Shown here: positions 34,337-44,700 of the stretch, piece after piece
Numbering within the stretch: position 1 is the first letter of the stretch
How the letters are laid out: the number at the start of each line of letters is the position of its first letter
Assembly: GCF_015840335.1 (NCBI RefSeq)
Contig: NZ_CP060395.1
Location: 3,013,277 to 3,077,276 of the forward strand
Origin: Synechococcus sp. CBW1108
Lineage (GTDB): Bacteria; Cyanobacteriota; Cyanobacteriia; PCC-6307; Cyanobiaceae
Direction of reading: 5' to 3'
DNA: 64,000 nucleotides
Notes under the pieces: generated by a model
The model's input: the letters and a program-made list of their open reading frames with translations, nothing else
Told to the model about the DNA's origin: nothing
The model's database searches: none
Translations under genes and position numbers: made by a program

Positions 34337-36532
34337 ATGGCGCTGCGCTGCCACCTGCTGATCGGCCAGCCCGCCAGCGGCAAAACCACCCTCGCCAAGG
34401 CCCTGGCGCCCTTGCTCACTGGCCCCGGTGAGGCCCCTGCGCTGGTGCTCTCCACCGACGTGATCCGCGCCGAAGTCTTTGGTGATGCGGCGGTGCAGGG
34501 TCCCTGGCTTGACATCCAGCAGAGGCTGCATCAGCGCATTCAAGAGGCTGTGGCTGCGCGCACTCCGGTGATCGTCGATGCCACCCATGCCCGCCGCCCC
34601 TGGCGGCTGGCGATCACCCAAGCATTGCCGCTGCCTGCGCCAGTGGAATGGATTGGCTGGTGGCTCTACACCGACCTGCCCACCTCCTTGGAGTGGAACA
34701 GCCAGCGCCAGAGGGCCGTGCCGGTGCCAGTGATCCAGGAGATGGCCGCTGCCCTTGCCGATCCCCATTTCGGGCCGTGCCGGGCGGAGGGGTTTGCGGC
34801 GATCTGCGCTGTGGTGCCAACCCATCACGGCGAGCTGATGCCGGTGCTGCAGGCCGAACTGGCCGGGCTGGATAGGCGCATCCGCTCCGCCACCAACCGC
34901 GAACGCAAGCTGCAGCGCCATGGCTACTCGCGCCTGCTCGATCTCGAGCGGCTGCTGTTCCTGATCAAGCTGCTGAGCACCTGGCCCGATCTGGCCGCCA
35001 CTGATCCGGCCAGCGCCGAGGAGCTGGAGGCGATCCTCTCGCCCCTGCCAGAAGGAGACCTGGCGGATCGCGCTGCTGCCTTTCTGGGCCGCATCCATGG
35101 CGCCTGCTACGCCGATGCCACCGCCATCCGTGGCGATCTGGCCTGGCTGGAGGCCAATGGCTTCTGCAGTGCGGTGCCCAGTGCGGCGCCGATTCAGCTG
35201 GCGCCGATCCCCACAGCTCAGCGCGCAGGGGGCGCCATCCATGGCGGCCTGCCGCCGATGGGTGATGGGCCGGTGTTCCTGCGGGTGATGACCCTGCTGC
35301 GCCACCTGCTGCAGGTGCCCTTTGATCGACCCGCAGGGCGTGGCGCCAACCTGCACCAGCACCTGATCGCCGCCACCGAATCCATCCCCGGCGCCTACCT
35401 ACCTGGCGAAACGGCGACGTTGCGTAAGGACCTCGAAAAGATCCTCACCCCATACGGCTTCCGCAACCGCAATGACAACGTGCGCCACGGCTACTGCCTC
35501 GGCACGGCCGTGCTCTCACCAACCCGTCTACGGGAGCTATACAACGTGGTGCGCCAGAGCGCCGGCCGGCTGGCGGATCCCTCGGCCCAGAACCTGCTGG
35601 CCGAACTCGACGAACGGTTGGGCTGGTCGGGGATCAGCGCCGACGGGCTGCCGCCGGTGCGCAGCTACGCCCGCCATGCGGTGGTCGACACCAAACTGGT
35701 GCGGCGCGATTCGCTGGCGGCACCTAGGCGGGCAGAAGCCATTGAGGCGGCGATTGTGGAACACCGGCGGGTGCTGCTGCAGCGCTACCCCGGCGTGGGC
35801 AGCTTTGAAGGCAGCCCCGATGGCGAGCTGCGGGTGTGGCCGCTGCAGCTGATCTTCCACAACGTGGGCTGGTATCTCCTCTACGAGGAAGACCAGGTGG
35901 GCTATGGGCAGGGGCTGCTCCGCAGCGAACGGCTGGATCGCCTGGCCCTGCGCAACAGCCATAGCGACCTGCGCCGCAGCAGTGACGAGCATGTTGCTGC
36001 GGTGAACCGGCTGGAGCGCTTGCTGCACCACTGCGGCGGCATCTTCTTCGGGGGCGATTTGGACCAACAGCTGGCGGTGGCCAGCAGCTCAGCCCAGCGC
36101 CGCACCCAGGCATTGGTGACCCTGCGCTTTAGCTGCGCTCCCTGGGCGTTTTCCTTCATCCGTGAGGGCCTGCAGCGCTACCCGATCGAGCACACCCGCT
36201 TCTCCAAACCGCTGGCCGGCGATAGCTGGTGGCACCACCCCAAGGCACCGCATGTGCTCGAACCTGGCAGCCCCAGCGACACCCATCCCTACCCGGTGGA
36301 GCTGGATCTACCCAGCTGGACCGTGGCTGCCGACATCGATCTACGCAGCTGGCTGTTTGCCTTTGGCGGCGGCATCCGCATTGAAAGCCCTGATGCGCTC
36401 AGGCAGGAGCTGCTGCAGCGTTGCCGGGAGGCGATTGGGGCCAATGGCGACGGGCCTGCCGATCAATCCCCAGAAGCACAGCAGATCAGCGGCAACCGCC
36501 GCTTCTTCCCGAGCCGACTGCGCCGCGACTGA
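34337..36532 (+). CDS. P-loop kinase-like/WYL-domain fusion protein
   Basis: Start chosen at ATG 34337 (MALRCHLLIGQPASGKTTL), because codons upstream from 34178 are not conserved-looking and overlap the divergent gene. About 731 aa. The N-terminal 170 residues form a zeta-toxin/polynucleotide-kinase-like P-loop domain: Walker A GQPASGKTT (about 9-17), LVLSTDVIRAEVFG and PVIVDATHARRPWR. A helical middle follows. A winged-helix-like segment precedes a WYL module with VWPLQLIFHNVGWYLLYEE (about 505-520) and a WCX-like end. WYL domains sense ligands, often nucleic acid fragments or nucleotides, and control many defence loci. The product is probably a cytosolic regulator with its own nucleotide-dependent input. 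Confidence 0.7.
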   Translation: MALRCHLLIGQPASGKTTLAKALAPLLTGPGEAPALVLSTDVIRAEVFGDAAVQGPWLDIQQRLHQRIQEAVAARTPVIVDATHARRPWRLAITQALPLPAPVEWIGWWLYTDLPTSLEWNSQRQRAVPVPVIQEMAAALADPHFGPCRAEGFAAICAVVPTHHGELMPVLQAELAGLDRRIRSATNRERKLQRHGYSRLLDLERLLFLIKLLSTWPDLAATDPASAEELEAILSPLPEGDLADRAAAFLGRIHGACYADATAIRGDLAWLEANGFCSAVPSAAPIQLAPIPTAQRAGGAIHGGLPPMGDGPVFLRVMTLLRHLLQVPFDRPAGRGANLHQHLIAATESIPGAYLPGETATLRKDLEKILTPYGFRNRNDNVRHGYCLGTAVLSPTRLRELYNVVRQSAGRLADPSAQNLLAELDERLGWSGISADGLPPVRSYARHAVVDTKLVRRDSLAAPRRAEAIEAAIVEHRRVLLQRYPGVGSFEGSPDGELRVWPLQLIFHNVGWYLLYEEDQVGYGQGLLRSERLDRLALRNSHSDLRRSSDEHVAAVNRLERLLHHCGGIFFGGDLDQQLAVASSSAQRRTQALVTLRFSCAPWAFSFIREGLQRYPIEHTRFSKPLAGDSWWHHPKAPHVLEPGSPSDTHPYPVELDLPSWTVAADIDLRSWLFAFGGGIRIESPDALRQELLQRCREAIGANGDGPADQSPEAQQISGNRRFFPSRLRRD

Positions 36533-36623
36533 AGAGTCGCTGTAACGACAGATCAATAGGTTCCGCCCGATACAGCCAGCCGTCCCTGGTTCTGGCCATG
36601 GTGCTGGGGACAGCAAGGGAAAT

Positions 36624-36899
36624 ATGCAGGCAACCGGATCCCCTACTCGGCGTAGCAACGCAAACCAGCCCATCGAGCGCAGTTACCGCCTCATCGATGG
36701 CAGTTGCGAGCCCCACCGGCAGCTTGACGGCCAATACAGCTCCCTGGATGAAGCCATTGCCGATGCCATTGCCTGGATCGGCGATCTCAGTGAGCCCGAC
36801 CATCCCGCCAGCCTGATCGGCGTGGAGGTAACCAGCGGCAATGGCGACTGGCGCACCTGCCGCGTGCCGGCGCCATTGCTCTGTCCGCTGCACCGCTGA
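36624..36899 (+). CDS. Small conserved-looking hypothetical protein, 91 aa
   Basis: MQATGSPTRRSNANQ then IERSYRLIDGSCEPHRQLDG, with a helix (SLDEAIADAIAWIGDL) and a strand-rich end (LIGVEVTSGNGDWRTCRVPA). The composition is that of a folded soluble protein of picocyanobacterial type. A strong hairpin follows 44 bp after the stop. Function unknown. Confidence 0.55.
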   Translation: MQATGSPTRRSNANQPIERSYRLIDGSCEPHRQLDGQYSSLDEAIADAIAWIGDLSEPDHPASLIGVEVTSGNGDWRTCRVPAPLLCPLHR

Positions 36900-36943
36900 G
36901 CCACCGAGCCCCTGCTCAAGTCCCTAACGGCTCCCAACAGAAA

Positions 36944-36966
36944 ACCCCCCGGCATGTGCGGGGGGT
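36944..36966 (+). terminator. GC-rich hairpin, likely terminator
   Basis: Stem ACCCCCC/GGGGGGT with a 9-base loop, preceded by AAA and followed by CTCC rather than a U-run. It is placed just downstream of the gene ending at 36899. Confidence 0.5.
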
Positions 36967-37109
36967 CTCCGGAGCGGCCGGGCATGGGGAGGCTGGCGCT
37001 CATGCCGGCACCTGCATCGCTTGTGCCTTGATTTCACTTTGAAAGCAACACTGGGGCAAGGCTGCTGCTGCGCAACAAATGCACACAACCCTTAGCTGTG
37101 CTTTTCAGC

Positions 37110-37496
37110 TCACTCCTCTTCGTCGTGGCCACCAACCGGCACCAGGCGGATCTGCTTTTTGCCCAGCTGGATCTCAAACTCATCGCCGGGCTTGAGATCC
37201 AGCATGGCCGTGTAGGCCTTGCCCACCAGCAGGTTGCCGTTGAACTGGATCTTGGTGGTGTAACTCAGCTTGCGGCCGCCTTTGCCCGTGCCTCGCCCCG
37301 AGCCATCGGTGCCCAGGCTGACGCCCTTGGCGCCGAGCAGGGCTTCATAGAACGCCGTGAAGTTAAGGCGTTCAGAGCCATCCTTCTTGGTGCTCACATA
37401 GCCGCACTCACGCACGAGCTCTGATTTGGAGACATCACCAAGCTCTTTGACTTTGGCGAGCAACTCTGTACCGGTGAGCATGGGAAGTTGGTTCAA
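37110..37496 (-). CDS. cyAbrB-family transcription regulator
   Basis: 128 aa. The N-terminal half (LTGTELLAKVKELGDVSKSE, LVRECGYVS, LNFTAFYEALLGAKGV) and the C-terminal AbrB-like part (YTTKIQFNGNLLVGKAYT, LKPGDEFEIQLGKKQIRLV) match the cyanobacterial AbrB family. These are abundant DNA-binding regulators of carbon/nitrogen balance and other processes. The acidic tail GGHDEEE is typical. This is a core-type cyanobacterial gene and marks a less mobile part of the window. Confidence 0.88.
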   Translation of the reverse strand: MNQLPMLTGTELLAKVKELGDVSKSELVRECGYVSTKKDGSERLNFTAFYEALLGAKGVSLGTDGSGRGTGKGGRKLSYTTKIQFNGNLLVGKAYTAMLDLKPGDEFEIQLGKKQIRLVPVGGHDEEE

Positions 37497-37665
37497 ATCC
37501 TTTACGAGTTCAATGTAGCGACACTCAGAGTGTCTGACATTTGAGGTCCCATAGTCATTGCGGGCTGCTCATACTCCTTGCTCGCTTGACCAGCAGGTCT
37601 TCCCGTTTGGTGCCATCAGGGCTACCCCTTCGGCTTTGGTGTGCAGGGTCTGCTGGTACGGCAGC

Positions 37666-38271
37666 TCAGCATCGCCAGAGCCCCAGCCATTCGTTGTCGC
37701 GCTCGGGGGCCGAGCCCAGGGCCGGCTCCCAGAGCTCCTGGCAAAATCCGGCCGCCGTTAGCTGCTGCTCCAGCAGCGCTGGGTCGCTGCCCCACGGGGG
37801 GCCATCCGGCCGCCCGTGGCACCAGAACAGGCCCAGCAACCAGCCACCGGGGGCGAGCAACCGCCGCGCGGTGTCGAGATAGGCGCCGCGCTGGGCTGGA
37901 TCAATCGCGCAGAAGCAGGTGTGCTCCAGCAAGCCCTGCAGGCTGCCGGTGGTGATGCCGGCTGCCGCCAGCGCTCCCCCATCGAAGAGATCGGCCTGTA
38001 GCCAGCGCAACTGGGCGCGATCGGAACCGTGCAGCGCCTGGGCGCGCTGGATGGCCTCACTGCTGAAGTCCAGCCCGATCACCTCGTAGCCCAGTTCAGC
38101 GAGCATGGCCGCCTCATGGCCCCGGCCGCAGCCGGGCACCATCACCCGGCCCGGTGGTTGGGGCGCTTGGCGGCCGGTGCGTAGAAAGGCTTCCAGCGGC
38201 GGTGCCGGCCTGCCCAGCTCCCAGCGATCACTGCCCTCGAGGTAGCGCTGGTCCCAGTTCGATGAGGCCAT
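37666..38271 (-). CDS. TPMT-like SAM-dependent methyltransferase
   Basis: 201 aa. WDQRYLEGSDRWELGRPAPP at the N-terminus and the SAM motif RVMVPGCGRGHEAAMLAELG are typical of the thiopurine S-methyltransferase-like family. VIGLDFSSEAIQRAQ (motif II), FCAIDPAQR and LAPGGWLLGLFWCHG follow. In bacteria these enzymes methylate small molecules such as halides, thiols or tellurite. The substrate is unknown here. Length is normal, and the start at ATG 38271 is clean. Confidence 0.82.
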   Translation of the reverse strand: MASSNWDQRYLEGSDRWELGRPAPPLEAFLRTGRQAPQPPGRVMVPGCGRGHEAAMLAELGYEVIGLDFSSEAIQRAQALHGSDRAQLRWLQADLFDGGALAAAGITTGSLQGLLEHTCFCAIDPAQRGAYLDTARRLLAPGGWLLGLFWCHGRPDGPPWGSDPALLEQQLTAAGFCQELWEPALGSAPERDNEWLGLWRC

Positions 38272-38762
38272 AGTGCAGATCTCAGCAGCAGAGCATTTAG
38301 AAGGCGCCCCGTGGGGGTCGCATTAGCACCGGTTGCGGCGGTCACCTCCTCACACAAGGTCTGCCGGTCAGGTGTCTGTGGGTTCACGCATGACCTGTCT
38401 TGGGCCTGGCAGGGAAGGAAAGGAGATCACGTCTGGGAGAAGAGATGCTCGGGGCTTGACCTTCTCGGATGTGATCCCGGCCCGGTTTATGTAGCCCGGG
38501 GAGGCAACACGCGGAAATCAGAAGTGGCATATGGCTGTCTGCGGCTACGGGCTGACGTTCACGCAGCGCCAGCGAGTTCACTGGAGTGGGTTCATCCAAT
38601 CGCACCTCCGTTGTGTGCACCGGCTCCGATCGACCGGGCCGGACTCTTCTGGAGGGTGAGGGACGGGTTGGCTACCGCGCCTCCCCTCAAGTTCAAAGTA
38701 CGCCTTCTGGCCCGTGGTGGAGGCTGACTGAGGTTCCTGTTCCCGTACCCCCTGAACTTCAG
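38272..38762. other. Intergenic stretch, no supported gene
   Basis: Short open frames on both strands here lack binding sites, domain motifs and plausible composition. No RNA gene was recognised. Confidence 0.4.
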
Positions 38763-39350
38763 TCAGCGCAGGGATTCGCAGGCTTCCCTATCACTGTTGC
38801 TGTCCAGGTAGCTATGCCCCTGGCGCAGCAGCTCCTGGGCTCGGGCATAGGAGCCGATTTCGTTGCAGAGGTAGCGGCGCCCATCGGGTGTGGTGCCATC
38901 GGGAATAGACGCAGAGCCGCGTCCGCGGCGGAAGTCTCAGGGCCGAGTGATGCCTCCCGGCACCTGCCAGACGCCATAGCGGCGCCTGCTGGCGCGGTGT
39001 TCGGCATCCAGGTACTCCTTGGCATCGCAGCCGCCCAAGTACTGGCGGTAGGAAAAGGCCTGGCCGTCTTCCACCATCGCCAGGTTGATGTTGATCTCTG
39101 AGGTCACCTCGGCCACCGAGCGGCCGTAGCGATCGGTGGTCTTGACCTCGAGCCTCACCTCGCGCCCGACAGGCAGCCGCTGCTGCAAGTAGCCCCTGGC
39201 CTGCTGGCCATAGGGGCCCTGGGCTGTTTCTGGGGCATCGACACAGGCCAGTCGCACGGTGATGGCCTTGCCCGCCTGGCGGACGCGAATGGTGTCGCCG
39301 TCGCCGATCGAAAGGATGGTGGTACCACCGACCTGGGTGCACGGCGACAA
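38763..39350 (-). pseudogene. Thermonuclease-Excalibur protein with a nonsense codon
   Basis: The frame from 39350 encodes the SNase core: TTILSIGDGDTIRV, RLACVDAPETAQ, TTDRYGRSVAEV and FSYRQYLGGCDA. It closely matches the broken copy at 3646. After GGITRP a TGA (38937-38939) replaces the Trp codon TGG seen at the same place in that copy. In-frame codons continue for 57 residues to a stop at 38763, ending GHSYLDSNSDREACESLR, an Excalibur-like calcium motif. The signal peptide also seems lost: a hydrophobic stretch (LLSFAYLIVAV) lies just upstream in another frame. At least one lesion is certain by comparison. A truncated SNase could still be made. Confidence 0.7.
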
Positions 39351-39593
39351 TTAGGTAGGCGAAGGAGAGCAGCCCATCCAGGTGGCAGACGGCCGCTGCC
39401 ACTAGCTGCTCATCAGTACTGGTGACTGGAATGGCTTGAGATCCTGGGCGGTGGCCTCCAGGAATGCAACCAGGATCGTGACCAGCAGGATGTAGTCGCG
39501 CAGGGCTTGGTCCCAGGGGCCACGGTCTGTTGGCGGCTGGGCTGCCAAAAAGTGTTCCAGTGGTGCGCAGGGGCGTGTTGCTGTTCATGAGAA

Positions 39594-39866
39594 TCAGCAG
39601 TTGAGGTACGTGGCGCAGCTGCCCTGGCGGTAGCGAGTGTTGTGCTGGAGACCGGGGGTGTAGCCACCATATGGATTTTGCTGGATCCGTGGCTGCTGGG
39701 GAGCACCGAAGTAGTCGCCGCTGCTCCAGCCGTTGTTGCGCTGTTGGCGCAGCTGCTGCTGGCTAGGACCGTAGTAGTTCCACTGGGCAGCCGCGGGCTC
39801 AACGAGAGTGGCAGTGCTGGTGGCGATGGTGGCGGTAGCAGCGAGGAGGGTGAGGAGGGTTTTCAT
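39594..39866 (-). CDS. Small secreted Gln/Tyr-rich protein
   Basis: Start chosen at ATG 39866 (MKTLLTLLAATATIA), giving a signal peptide ending AAAQ; an upstream in-frame ATG (39935) gives no signal. The mature part is about 63 residues, rich in Gln, Asn, Tyr and Gly, with two cysteines near the end (GSCATYLNC). Function unknown. It belongs to a group of small secreted proteins in 39.6-41.7 kb, all on this strand. Confidence 0.6.
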   Translation of the reverse strand: MKTLLTLLAATATIATSTATLVEPAAAQWNYYGPSQQQLRQQRNNGWSSGDYFGAPQQPRIQQNPYGGYTPGLQHNTRYRQGSCATYLNC

Positions 39867-39948
39867 GGATCTGGCGGCTCTGGACCGCGTGGTGTTCGAT
39901 CCCTTCTCGTTCCGGTTGGTGAGAAGTGATTCCAAAAGGCCTCAGGCC

Positions 39949-40701
39949 TCATGGATTCGGATAGAGACGTTGCTTGAGCTGCTGGGCAAGCTGGGGGTTG
40001 TTCCTGGCCCATTGCTCCAGGCCCCTTTGCTTGAGGTAGGCCTGCCATTGATCTTCGCGGGTCGATCCGACAAGCACGAGTTCGGGCCCCTCAGGTTTCA
40101 GCGACTCCGGCAGAGGGATGCCTGCCTTGGTTTGCTGTGGCGCGGAGCTCGGGCCAAGAGTTTCGGGCAAGGGTGCCGTCGAGCCGGCCTGGGAGCCAAC
40201 CGCCACGGCGGTTCGCAGCTCCTCGATGGAGCGGCTCTGCCCCATCGCCAGCCCGGTGAACATGGGCAACTCCATCTTCAATCGGTTGGCAGGCTTCGGA
40301 TTCACGAAGCGAAAGCTGAGGGTTGTCTTCTTACCGCTCTGGTCGTAGCCCACCACGTTGAAAAAGAGATCGGCCGTGCGACCTGCTTTGGAGCTGGCGA
40401 TGCCGCCGCCGATCAACCCACCGATCAACCCGATGGGGCCCAGCAGCAATCCTCCGCCGATGGCTCCCAGGGTGGCCGCCCCAAGTGCGCCGGCGGTGCC
40501 TTTGCCAACGTTGAAGCTCTCATCGCCGCCGGTGAACCATTGCGCGATTCGGGGTGTGGGGATGAAGCCAGCTGGGGAGGAAATGCCACTGGCATCGAGG
40601 CTTATCGTGCAGGAAACATTCCCACAGAGTGCGTCATAGGATGAGGCTGATGCTGGACTGGTGATTAGAAGGGAAAGGAGCAATAGGGGCGAAACACGCA
40701 T
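39949..40701 (-). CDS. Secreted or membrane protein with glycine-zipper segment
   Basis: Start chosen at ATG 40701 (MRVSPLLLLSLLITS), a good signal peptide ending ASA; the frame is open further upstream. About 250 aa. Residues around 70-110 form a Gly/Ala-rich hydrophobic stretch (GAATLGAIGGGLLLGPIGLI) like a glycine-zipper membrane segment. A beta-rich domain follows (ADLFFNVVGYDQSGKKTTLS), then a Pro-rich linker and a charged helix at the C-terminus. Family not recognised. Confidence 0.6.
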   Translation of the reverse strand: MRVSPLLLLSLLITSPASASSYDALCGNVSCTISLDASGISSPAGFIPTPRIAQWFTGGDESFNVGKGTAGALGAATLGAIGGGLLLGPIGLIGGLIGGGIASSKAGRTADLFFNVVGYDQSGKKTTLSFRFVNPKPANRLKMELPMFTGLAMGQSRSIEELRTAVAVGSQAGSTAPLPETLGPSSAPQQTKAGIPLPESLKPEGPELVLVGSTREDQWQAYLKQRGLEQWARNNPQLAQQLKQRLYPNP

Positions 40702-40815
40702 GGCGCCGGGAAGCAGAAGTCCCCTGCTCCTCGTTCTGGAACCACTCGGCTGATTCCAGGCGGTTCTCAAGGATCTCCCAAACCCTGTGGCATACAAATC
40801 GCCAAGGATCAGGAC

Positions 40816-41382
40816 TCAAATAGAATCGATGACCCTGCAACGCGGTTTTCGATACTCCTCATTCGTGATGAGATTTTCAGCTTTTAATCTCTGCAGATCA
40901 ACCAGGCGCTGCTCAAGGCTCCCCGCAGATTCAGCCGCTTTGCGCGTGGCATTGTGCCCCCAGGGAGCAGCTGTTTTCCAGAGTCCAGGATCCGTTGGCG
41001 TCTCCAACATCGCCCAAAGCGTCAAGCGTGCTCCCGTCAGGCCACCAGTGGCCACGCTCCAGAAGTAAAGCGCTTCGATGTCGCAGCGTCCGGATGCAGC
41101 AGAGCCTTGCTGCTTGACGAGCACATCAAGGCCGCCCTCGGCACTGCTCAGTGCTGCGTATGCCACACAGGTCAGATCGTAGATCGAGAGCTCAAGCTCT
41201 TCGGCGTAGAAAACCGCAGCACGAGCTTTCGTCGACAGATCAAGCCCATAGCAAAGACGTGCTTCATCATTACGCTGGATACTGGCAAGTTCAGCAGCTG
41301 TCGCTGGCGTTCTGCACTGCGGATTGCTTGAACCATGAACTTGATCACCGTGACTGGACTGGGTCCCCATCGAACTGCCCAT
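40816..41382 (-). CDS. SHOCT-domain-containing protein
   Basis: Up to 188 aa; the start may be Met1 or Met5. The C-terminal 30 residues (SLEQRLVDLQRLKAENLITN then EEYRKPR) match the SHOCT domain, a short helical oligomerisation motif. The rest is helical, with many Ala residues and a possible amphipathic region (TKARAAVFYAEELELSIYDL). No signal peptide. The role is unknown. Confidence 0.6.
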   Translation of the reverse strand: MGSSMGTQSSHGDQVHGSSNPQCRTPATAAELASIQRNDEARLCYGLDLSTKARAAVFYAEELELSIYDLTCVAYAALSSAEGGLDVLVKQQGSAASGRCDIEALYFWSVATGGLTGARLTLWAMLETPTDPGLWKTAAPWGHNATRKAAESAGSLEQRLVDLQRLKAENLITNEEYRKPRCRVIDSI

Positions 41383-41389
41383 CGGTGAC

Positions 41390-41635
41390 TCAGAAGCACA
41401 TGATGCTGGAGCCCATCGCCATGCAGGTGGTGGAGCCGTAGTTGTCTGAGTAGGTGCTCATGTTGCGGGTGCCCCAGCCGTAGCCCGAATAGCCACTGGG
41501 ACCGTTGAGCATGTAGTAGCTGCTGGAGGGGGAGCTGTAGCCGTAGTAGCTCCAGGGATAGGCCTGGGCTGCAGGGGCACTGCCGAGGGCGGCGAGCGGG
41601 GCTGCAGCAAGCAGAGCGAGTAGGAGGCGACGCAT
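41390..41635 (-). CDS. Small secreted Tyr/Ser/Gly-rich protein
   Basis: 81 aa. A clear signal peptide (MRRLLLALLAAAPLAALGSA) ends near AAQA. The mature part is Tyr, Ser and Gly rich (SYYGYSSPSSSYYMLNG) with two cysteines (TTCMAMGSSIMCF). This resembles small cyanobacterial exported proteins of unknown role. Confidence 0.6.
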   Translation of the reverse strand: MRRLLLALLAAAPLAALGSAPAAQAYPWSYYGYSSPSSSYYMLNGPSGYSGYGWGTRNMSTYSDNYGSTTCMAMGSSIMCF

Positions 41636-41741
41636 GACGCTTGGTGGATTGGAGAGGCTTCTGGGCCTCGGAACACCCCCTGCTCGTTTTGGGCGGGAGA
41701 GGCTGATTCCGAGTCATGCCAAGCCAGCACCTCTGGGCAGC

Positions 41742-44700
41742 TCAAAGCCCCTGAATTGGCCTCCAGTCGCCCACCAGCTGCCAGGCGGCCCAGTAGTAGG
41801 GGGGGCTCCAGTCTTCTCCGCCGGGGCCGCGGACGGCGCCACTGCGAAACTCAGATTGCACGGCCGCCAGGGCATCAGCACGGCCTTCCCCTGCTTTGAG
41901 CCGTTTGTAGAAGCGGCTCATGAATTCGGCAGTGGCGGCGTCGTCCACCTTCCAGAGCGACAGCAGGGTGCTGCGAGCACCAGCCACGGTGAGGGAACGC
42001 TGCAGCCCGTAGACCCCTTCTCCGGTGCGCACATCGCCCTGGCCGGTGGAGCAGGCGGAGAGCACCACCAGCTGGGTGCCTTTGAGGTTGAGATTCACGG
42101 CTTCTGCAGCAGTCAGATAGCCGTCGTCGTTGGGATCGGCATCCGGCTGGTTGGCACCCGCAAACACGAGACCGCTGCGCAGCTGGGGATCCTCACCGCG
42201 TAAAGGCCACAACAGGGTGGATTGATCCTGCAAGGCCAGCAATGGTCTGGCGGGTTCCTTCTCGCTATCGGCCACAAAGAAGCCATGGCTGGCGATATGG
42301 AGCAGCGCGGGCCCCTTCTGCCGCTGCAGGCTTGTGGTGGTGGCAGCTGCTCCGCTGATCAATCCGCTGCCCAGCAGGCTGGCCACTTGCTGGCCCTCCC
42401 GTTGGGTGGCAGGAAGGGGGTTCCACCGGCTGCTGCCTAGTTCAGCCGAACGCCGCTGGGCCCCATTGGTGTCCGTATCAGGCCTTGTTGCTGGAGTTGG
42501 TTTGGCGTTGGCGCGGTCGTAGCTGGGGTTGGCCATCACCAGCGCCGCAGTGCTCGGCGGCGCTGGTTGCTGTAGACGCACCAATTCCCGGCCCGTCGTG
42601 AGCAGCCGCAACTGCACGACCTTGGCCAAGGGGGTGCTGGGCTGCTGCGGAGCTGGCAGCGCCGCAAATGGCACCCGGTTCAGTTCACCGTCTGGAGAGA
42701 GAAACCACTGCCGGCTGCCGCTGAGCTGGGGCAGCAGCGGCTTGAGCACCTGGTTGCTTAGCTGCGCCCAGACCGCTTCCGCGTCGGTGAGATCCTCTGC
42801 TGAAGCACTGAGCCCCTTGTGAACCGTGGCTTCAATGGCCGCCGCTGGCCCCAGAGGCATTGAGCTGATGCTGCCGCTGGGCTTAAGCACCAAGGCGATG
42901 TACTGGGCTTCACCCCAGCGTTGATTTTTCGGCTTGCGGCCGTCCCAAGACCGGTAGCGCTGAAACTCCACCAGCACACCATCGGCAGGCAATGCCTTGG
43001 CCACCTCAAGCGGAGTGACAAGCTGGATCTGGAGCTCTGGGATCTGGCGGTACAGCTCGCTCTGCAGGCGATCCCGTTGGTCGCGTGCCGCAGCGCGGTG
43101 TTCAGGGGGTAATGAAACAGAGGCCAGTTGCTGCGTCAGTGCCTGCAGCTGCTCCACTTTGGCTTGATCGACGCCGGGTGAATTGAGAAGCAAGCCCTGA
43201 CGCTGCTCGATCTCCAGAAGCAGCCCCTGGCGGTTGAGGCGGGTATTTAGCGCAAGCTCGGCAGCGGGTGGATGGCTTTCAATCCATCCAAAAGGAATTT
43301 GCCAGTTTTGAGAGAGCTGATCAAGAAATTTCGAACGTAGCTCTGATGGTAATGGTGGCGCTTCACGCGTGAGCCACGTGAACTCCATAGCTAGAGACTT
43401 GGTTATCAGCATCAGAGCTTCTGAATATTGCCCTGCTATGGCGTGCTCGCGCGACATATTGGCGTAAAGCGAGCCCATTCTTAAATAATCATTATTCGAG
43501 CTCTTGCTTTCTATCGCTAGAGACCTGCGGTAGAGCAAGTTAGCAGCCGCATGCCGACCTTGGTCGCTCAAAAGAACGCCCAAGTTATTAAGGCTATTAG
43601 CGGTTTCTGGATGATTAGGTCCTCGATTTTTTTCATTAATAATAAGGGAGCGCTTCAGGAGAGATTCTGCCTCAGGGTATCGCCCAAGCTCCTGCATCAA
43701 TAATCCCAAATTATTGATAGTTGCGGCGAGGCCAGCGTTCTCGGGGCCTAAGTTTTTTTCATTTATTAAAAGAGATTGACGCAGCATCTTTTCGGCCTCA
43801 GCATATTTCCCTAGGTAATTACTAACAACTGCCAGGTTGCTAAGAGCATTTGCAAACTGCTGGCTTTCCGCACCTATCTCTTTGCGGAATATTTCAAGAG
43901 ATTGAAGAAGTAGCTCTTCCGCCAATAGATGCCGCCCCCTGCCAATCTTGACTAACGTTAGATCATTAAGCGTAGTTGCGGTATCAGGATGACTTGGGCC
44001 AAGAAGCTTTTCCCTGGTCGAGAGGGAGCGACTGTAATAATAATCTGCCTCGTCTAGCCTTCCCTGTCTCTTAAGCAGACCAGCTAAATAATTGAGGCTT
44101 GTGGCGTACTTTTGACTGTCTTGCCCGAGTGCTAGATCTTCTATGGCCAAGGCCCTTCGAAAGACTTGCTCTGCATCGTTATATCTTCCCTGATTATTTA
44201 GGTTGTATGCCAAAAGTGTTAAGGTTGTTGCCACGCCTAGGTCATTGCTGCCCAGCAGGCTCTCGTCAATAAAAAGAGCTTCGCGGCGAGCATTTTCTGC
44301 GGCCGTATATTTTAACTGATCTTCCAAATTAAAAGACAAAATCAACAGCGCCTTAGAGACCTCGGGGTGTATAGATCCTAAAAGTTTTTTTTGAAGCTTT
44401 AGATGGCGCCGATAGTAGGTTTCGGCGTCTGTTGTTCTCCCGGACTTGTCAAGCAGACTGGCAATCATGTAAAGGGCCTCCGATGCCGTTGGTGACTCGA
44501 TGCCAAAGTTTTTCTCTATTATCGGCATCAGCTGCCGCCAGATATTAACTGCGGCTCCATATTTGCCTTCTGTTCTTAGTTTTTCAGCCTGTTCAAATAT
44601 CGCTTTGATGTCTGGTTGATTGCTGTTAAGATTAGAGGTAGCCTCAGAAGCCAGCACTGGTCCTGCAAAGCCAACTTGCGTTGACCCCAAGCCTGCGGCC

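Noticed and set aside
34127-35362. 411-codon - strand frame opposite the WYL gene
   Set aside because: Shadow of a recognisable P-loop/WYL coding sequence; no domain of its own.
38311-38727. 138-codon + strand frame
   Set aside because: No domain or binding site; composition is not protein-like.
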